DNA from: Pseudomonadota bacterium
Lineage (GTDB): Bacteria > Pseudomonadota > Gammaproteobacteria > Steroidobacterales > Steroidobacteraceae
Direction of reading: 5' to 3'
DNA: 6,393 bases
Assembly: GCA_021780395.1 (NCBI GenBank)
Contig: JAJXYU010000083.1
Location: forward strand, 1-6,393
The notes under the pieces were generated by a model, which made no database searches, was not told the DNA's origin, and worked only from the letters and a program-made list of their open reading frames with translations. Numbering within the stretch: position 1 is the stretch's first letter; every line of letters starts with the position of its first letter. Positions 4,673-6,393 of this stretch are shown here, one piece after another. The position numbers and the translations under genes are program-made.

Positions 4673-6393
4673 GTGATCACCCAAGGCCCCGCCGCGGCGC
4701 GCTCGCGCTGGAAGTCCGGACTGGCCGTCGCCCTGGGCGCGGTTGCGCTCGCCGCCCTCCTCGGCGCGGCGATGACCTCGTCGTCGGCGACGAGCGCGGC
4801 GAAGCCGACGACGCCGGCCGAGGCCGGCCCGTCGAAACCGGTGCGCCTCGAACCGACCGCCCGCGAGGGATACACCGCGCAGCGCGTCGCCGACATCATC
4901 GCGCGCGAGCACTACCGGCGCGAGCCGCTCGACGACCAGCTGTCGAGCATGATCCTCGACCGGTACCTGAACGCGCTGGACGGAGAGCACAGCTACTTCT
5001 ATGCCGGCGACATCGCCGGCTTCGAGAAGTATCGGTATGAGTTGGATAATGCGATCCGCGACGGCGACATGCAGGCGCCGTTCGCGATCTTCCGCCGCTA
5101 CCAGAAGCGCGTACGGGAGCGCATGGAATACTCGATCAGCCTGCTCTCGACCGAACCCGCGTTCCAGAAGGACGAGACCTACCGGTTCGACCGGACGAAC
5201 CGGCCATGGCCGGTGGATCACGAGGAGATGGACGAACTGTGGCGCAAGCGCGTGAAGAACGACGAACTGTCGCTGCTGCTCGCGGGCAAGACCTGGCCCG
5301 GCATCGTCACGACCCTGCGCAACCGCTACGAGAACGTGATCCACCGGATCGGGCAGAGCGAGCCGCAGGACGTGTTCGAGGCGTTCATGAACGCGTACAC
5401 GCTGTCGCTCGACCCGCACTCGAACTATTTCTCGCCGCGAGATTCCCAGGAATACAACATCCAGATGAGCCTCAGCTACGAGGGGATCGGCGCCTCCTTG
5501 CAGATGAAGGACGACTACGTGACGGTCGTCAACGTGATTCCGGGCGGACCCGCCGCGATCAGCGGCACGCTCGCGCCGAACGACCGCATCACCGCGATCG
5601 GTGAAGGGGCCCACGGCGAGATGGTCGACGTGATCGGCTGGCGGCTCGACGACGTCGTCCAGAAGATCCGCGGACCCGGCGGCACGAAGGTGCGCCTGCA
5701 GATCCTGCCGGCGGGCGCCGCGCCCGGCTCGCCGCAGAAGGTCATCACCCTGGTTCGCAACCGGATCTCGCTGACGGCGCAAGCCGCGCACGCGAAGATG
5801 CGCACGGTCGAGCGCGACGGACATCCGGTCAAGGTCGGGATCATCCACGTGCCGAGCTTCTATCAGGACTACGACGCGAACCGCGCCGGCGTGAAGAACT
5901 TCCGGAGCACGACGCGCGACGTGAAGCGCCTGATCGAACGCCTGCGCAAGCAGGGGATGCAGGTCCTGGTCATGGACCTGCGCGGCAACGGAGGTGGTTA
6001 CCTTCCCGAGGCGGAGTCGATGGTCGGCCTGTTCATCCGCCGCGGCCCGGTCGTCCAGTTGCGCGACACGACCGGTCACGTCGAAGTCGACGACGATCCG
6101 GATCCGGGGATCTTCTACAGCGGCCCGATGATCGTGCTCGTCGACCGGCTGAGCGCGTCCGCCTCCGAGATCTTCGCCGGCGCGCTGCAGGACTACGGAC
6201 GCGCGGTGATCGTCGGCCAGCAGACCTACGGCAAGGGCACGGTGCAGAACGCCCATCCGCTCAGCTACTCGATCTTCGGGAGCAAACCGGATCTCGGCCA
6301 GCTCAACGTCACCATCGGCAAGTTCTACCGGGTGACCGGGGGCAGCACCCAGGATCGCGGCGTCACGCCCGACATCGTGCTGCCGTCGCTGAT
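4673..6393 (+). CDS. prc: Tail-specific (carboxy-terminal processing) protease Prc/Tsp (3' partial)
   Basis: Periplasmic serine protease that degrades or trims proteins from their C-terminus. In E. coli it processes PBP3 and, with NlpI, degrades the hydrolase MepS. 573 residues are visible; by comparison with the E. coli protein about 150 C-terminal residues lie beyond the window. GTG start, then a basic N-region and a hydrophobic segment at 15-34 (signal peptide or membrane anchor), with an Ala/Ser/Thr/Pro-rich linker to about 60. The N-terminal Tsp domain spans about 62-260, including SLDPHSNYFSPR. A PDZ domain at about 268-348 starts at EGIGASLQM and includes DVIGWRLDDVVQ. The peptidase domain has DLRGNGGG near 435-442 and the nucleophile Ser496 in SASASEIFAGALQDYG. 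Lys521 in TYGKGTVQ follows exactly 25 residues later, the spacing of Ser452/Lys477 in E. coli. The catalytic dyad is therefore intact. It is divergent from the M28-family lipoprotein operon. Confidence 0.97.
   Translation, partial: MITQGPAAARSRWKSGLAVALGAVALAALLGAAMTSSSATSAAKPTTPAEAGPSKPVRLEPTAREGYTAQRVADIIAREHYRREPLDDQLSSMILDRYLNALDGEHSYFYAGDIAGFEKYRYELDNAIRDGDMQAPFAIFRRYQKRVRERMEYSISLLSTEPAFQKDETYRFDRTNRPWPVDHEEMDELWRKRVKNDELSLLLAGKTWPGIVTTLRNRYENVIHRIGQSEPQDVFEAFMNAYTLSLDPHSNYFSPRDSQEYNIQMSLSYEGIGASLQMKDDYVTVVNVIPGGPAAISGTLAPNDRITAIGEGAHGEMVDVIGWRLDDVVQKIRGPGGTKVRLQILPAGAAPGSPQKVITLVRNRISLTAQAAHAKMRTVERDGHPVKVGIIHVPSFYQDYDANRAGVKNFRSTTRDVKRLIERLRKQGMQVLVMDLRGNGGGYLPEAESMVGLFIRRGPVVQLRDTTGHVEVDDDPDPGIFYSGPMIVLVDRLSASASEIFAGALQDYGRAVIVGQQTYGKGTVQNAHPLSYSIFGSKPDLGQLNVTIGKFYRVTGGSTQDRGVTPDIVLPSL

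Noticed and set aside
4649..6256. 535-codon open frame on the minus strand
   Set aside because: Lies antisense to the intact Prc protease. Its Arg/Asp/His/Val-rich composition is typical of the complement of a GC-rich gene, and it shows no domain motif.
1..6393. Defence system, mobile element or CRISPR array
   Set aside because: No transposase, integrase, nuclease, toxin-antitoxin pair, direct repeats or target-site duplications seen; base composition is even across the window.

Overview
The window is GC-rich and densely coding, with strong G/C at third codon positions, and carries typical proteobacterial envelope and metabolic genes. The best-recognised protein, a Prc/Tsp tail-specific protease, follows the gammaproteobacterial form closely. 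The M28-type lipoprotein and several short AT-rich -10 boxes (TAGAAT) close to start codons also fit a high-GC gammaproteobacterium, perhaps of the Xanthomonadales/Lysobacterales type. That placement is an inference from family resemblance. I see no mobile element, phage gene, CRISPR array, tRNA or rRNA.

Layout: (1) 1-885, plus strand: the C-terminal three quarters of a class I aspartate/aromatic aminotransferase, truncated by the window edge. (2) 904-1857, minus: a Gfo/Idh/MocA sugar oxidoreductase convergent with it, resembling the UDP-GlcNAc 3-dehydrogenase (GnnA) branch. (3) 1858-1973: a 116-bp divergent promoter region with a TAGAAT box on each strand. (4) 1974-2294, plus: a 106-aa two-helix membrane protein that may be translated from a leaderless mRNA. 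A 16-bp perfect palindrome follows just after its stop. (5) 2432-2644, plus: a small basic protein of 70 aa, easily overlooked, whose 3' end overlaps the next gene tail to tail by 58 bp. (6) 4564-2587, minus: a two-gene operon of a 96-aa three-helix membrane protein and an M28-family lipoprotein. (7) 4565-4672: a compact divergent promoter region. (8) 4673-6393, plus: the prc/tsp protease, truncated at its 3' end by the window edge.

The most notable observation is that the M28 'peptidase' has lost several residues the family needs for catalysis: the first metal-binding His, the general-base Glu and one metal-binding Asp. It keeps the overall fold motifs. It is probably a pseudoenzyme anchored in the envelope, expressed divergently from an intact periplasmic protease. 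The other items worth checking are the overlapping small gene, the divergent overlapping -10 boxes and the probable leaderless gene. Otherwise this is an ordinary chromosomal region, and I find no convincing evidence of a new multi-gene defence or mobile system.
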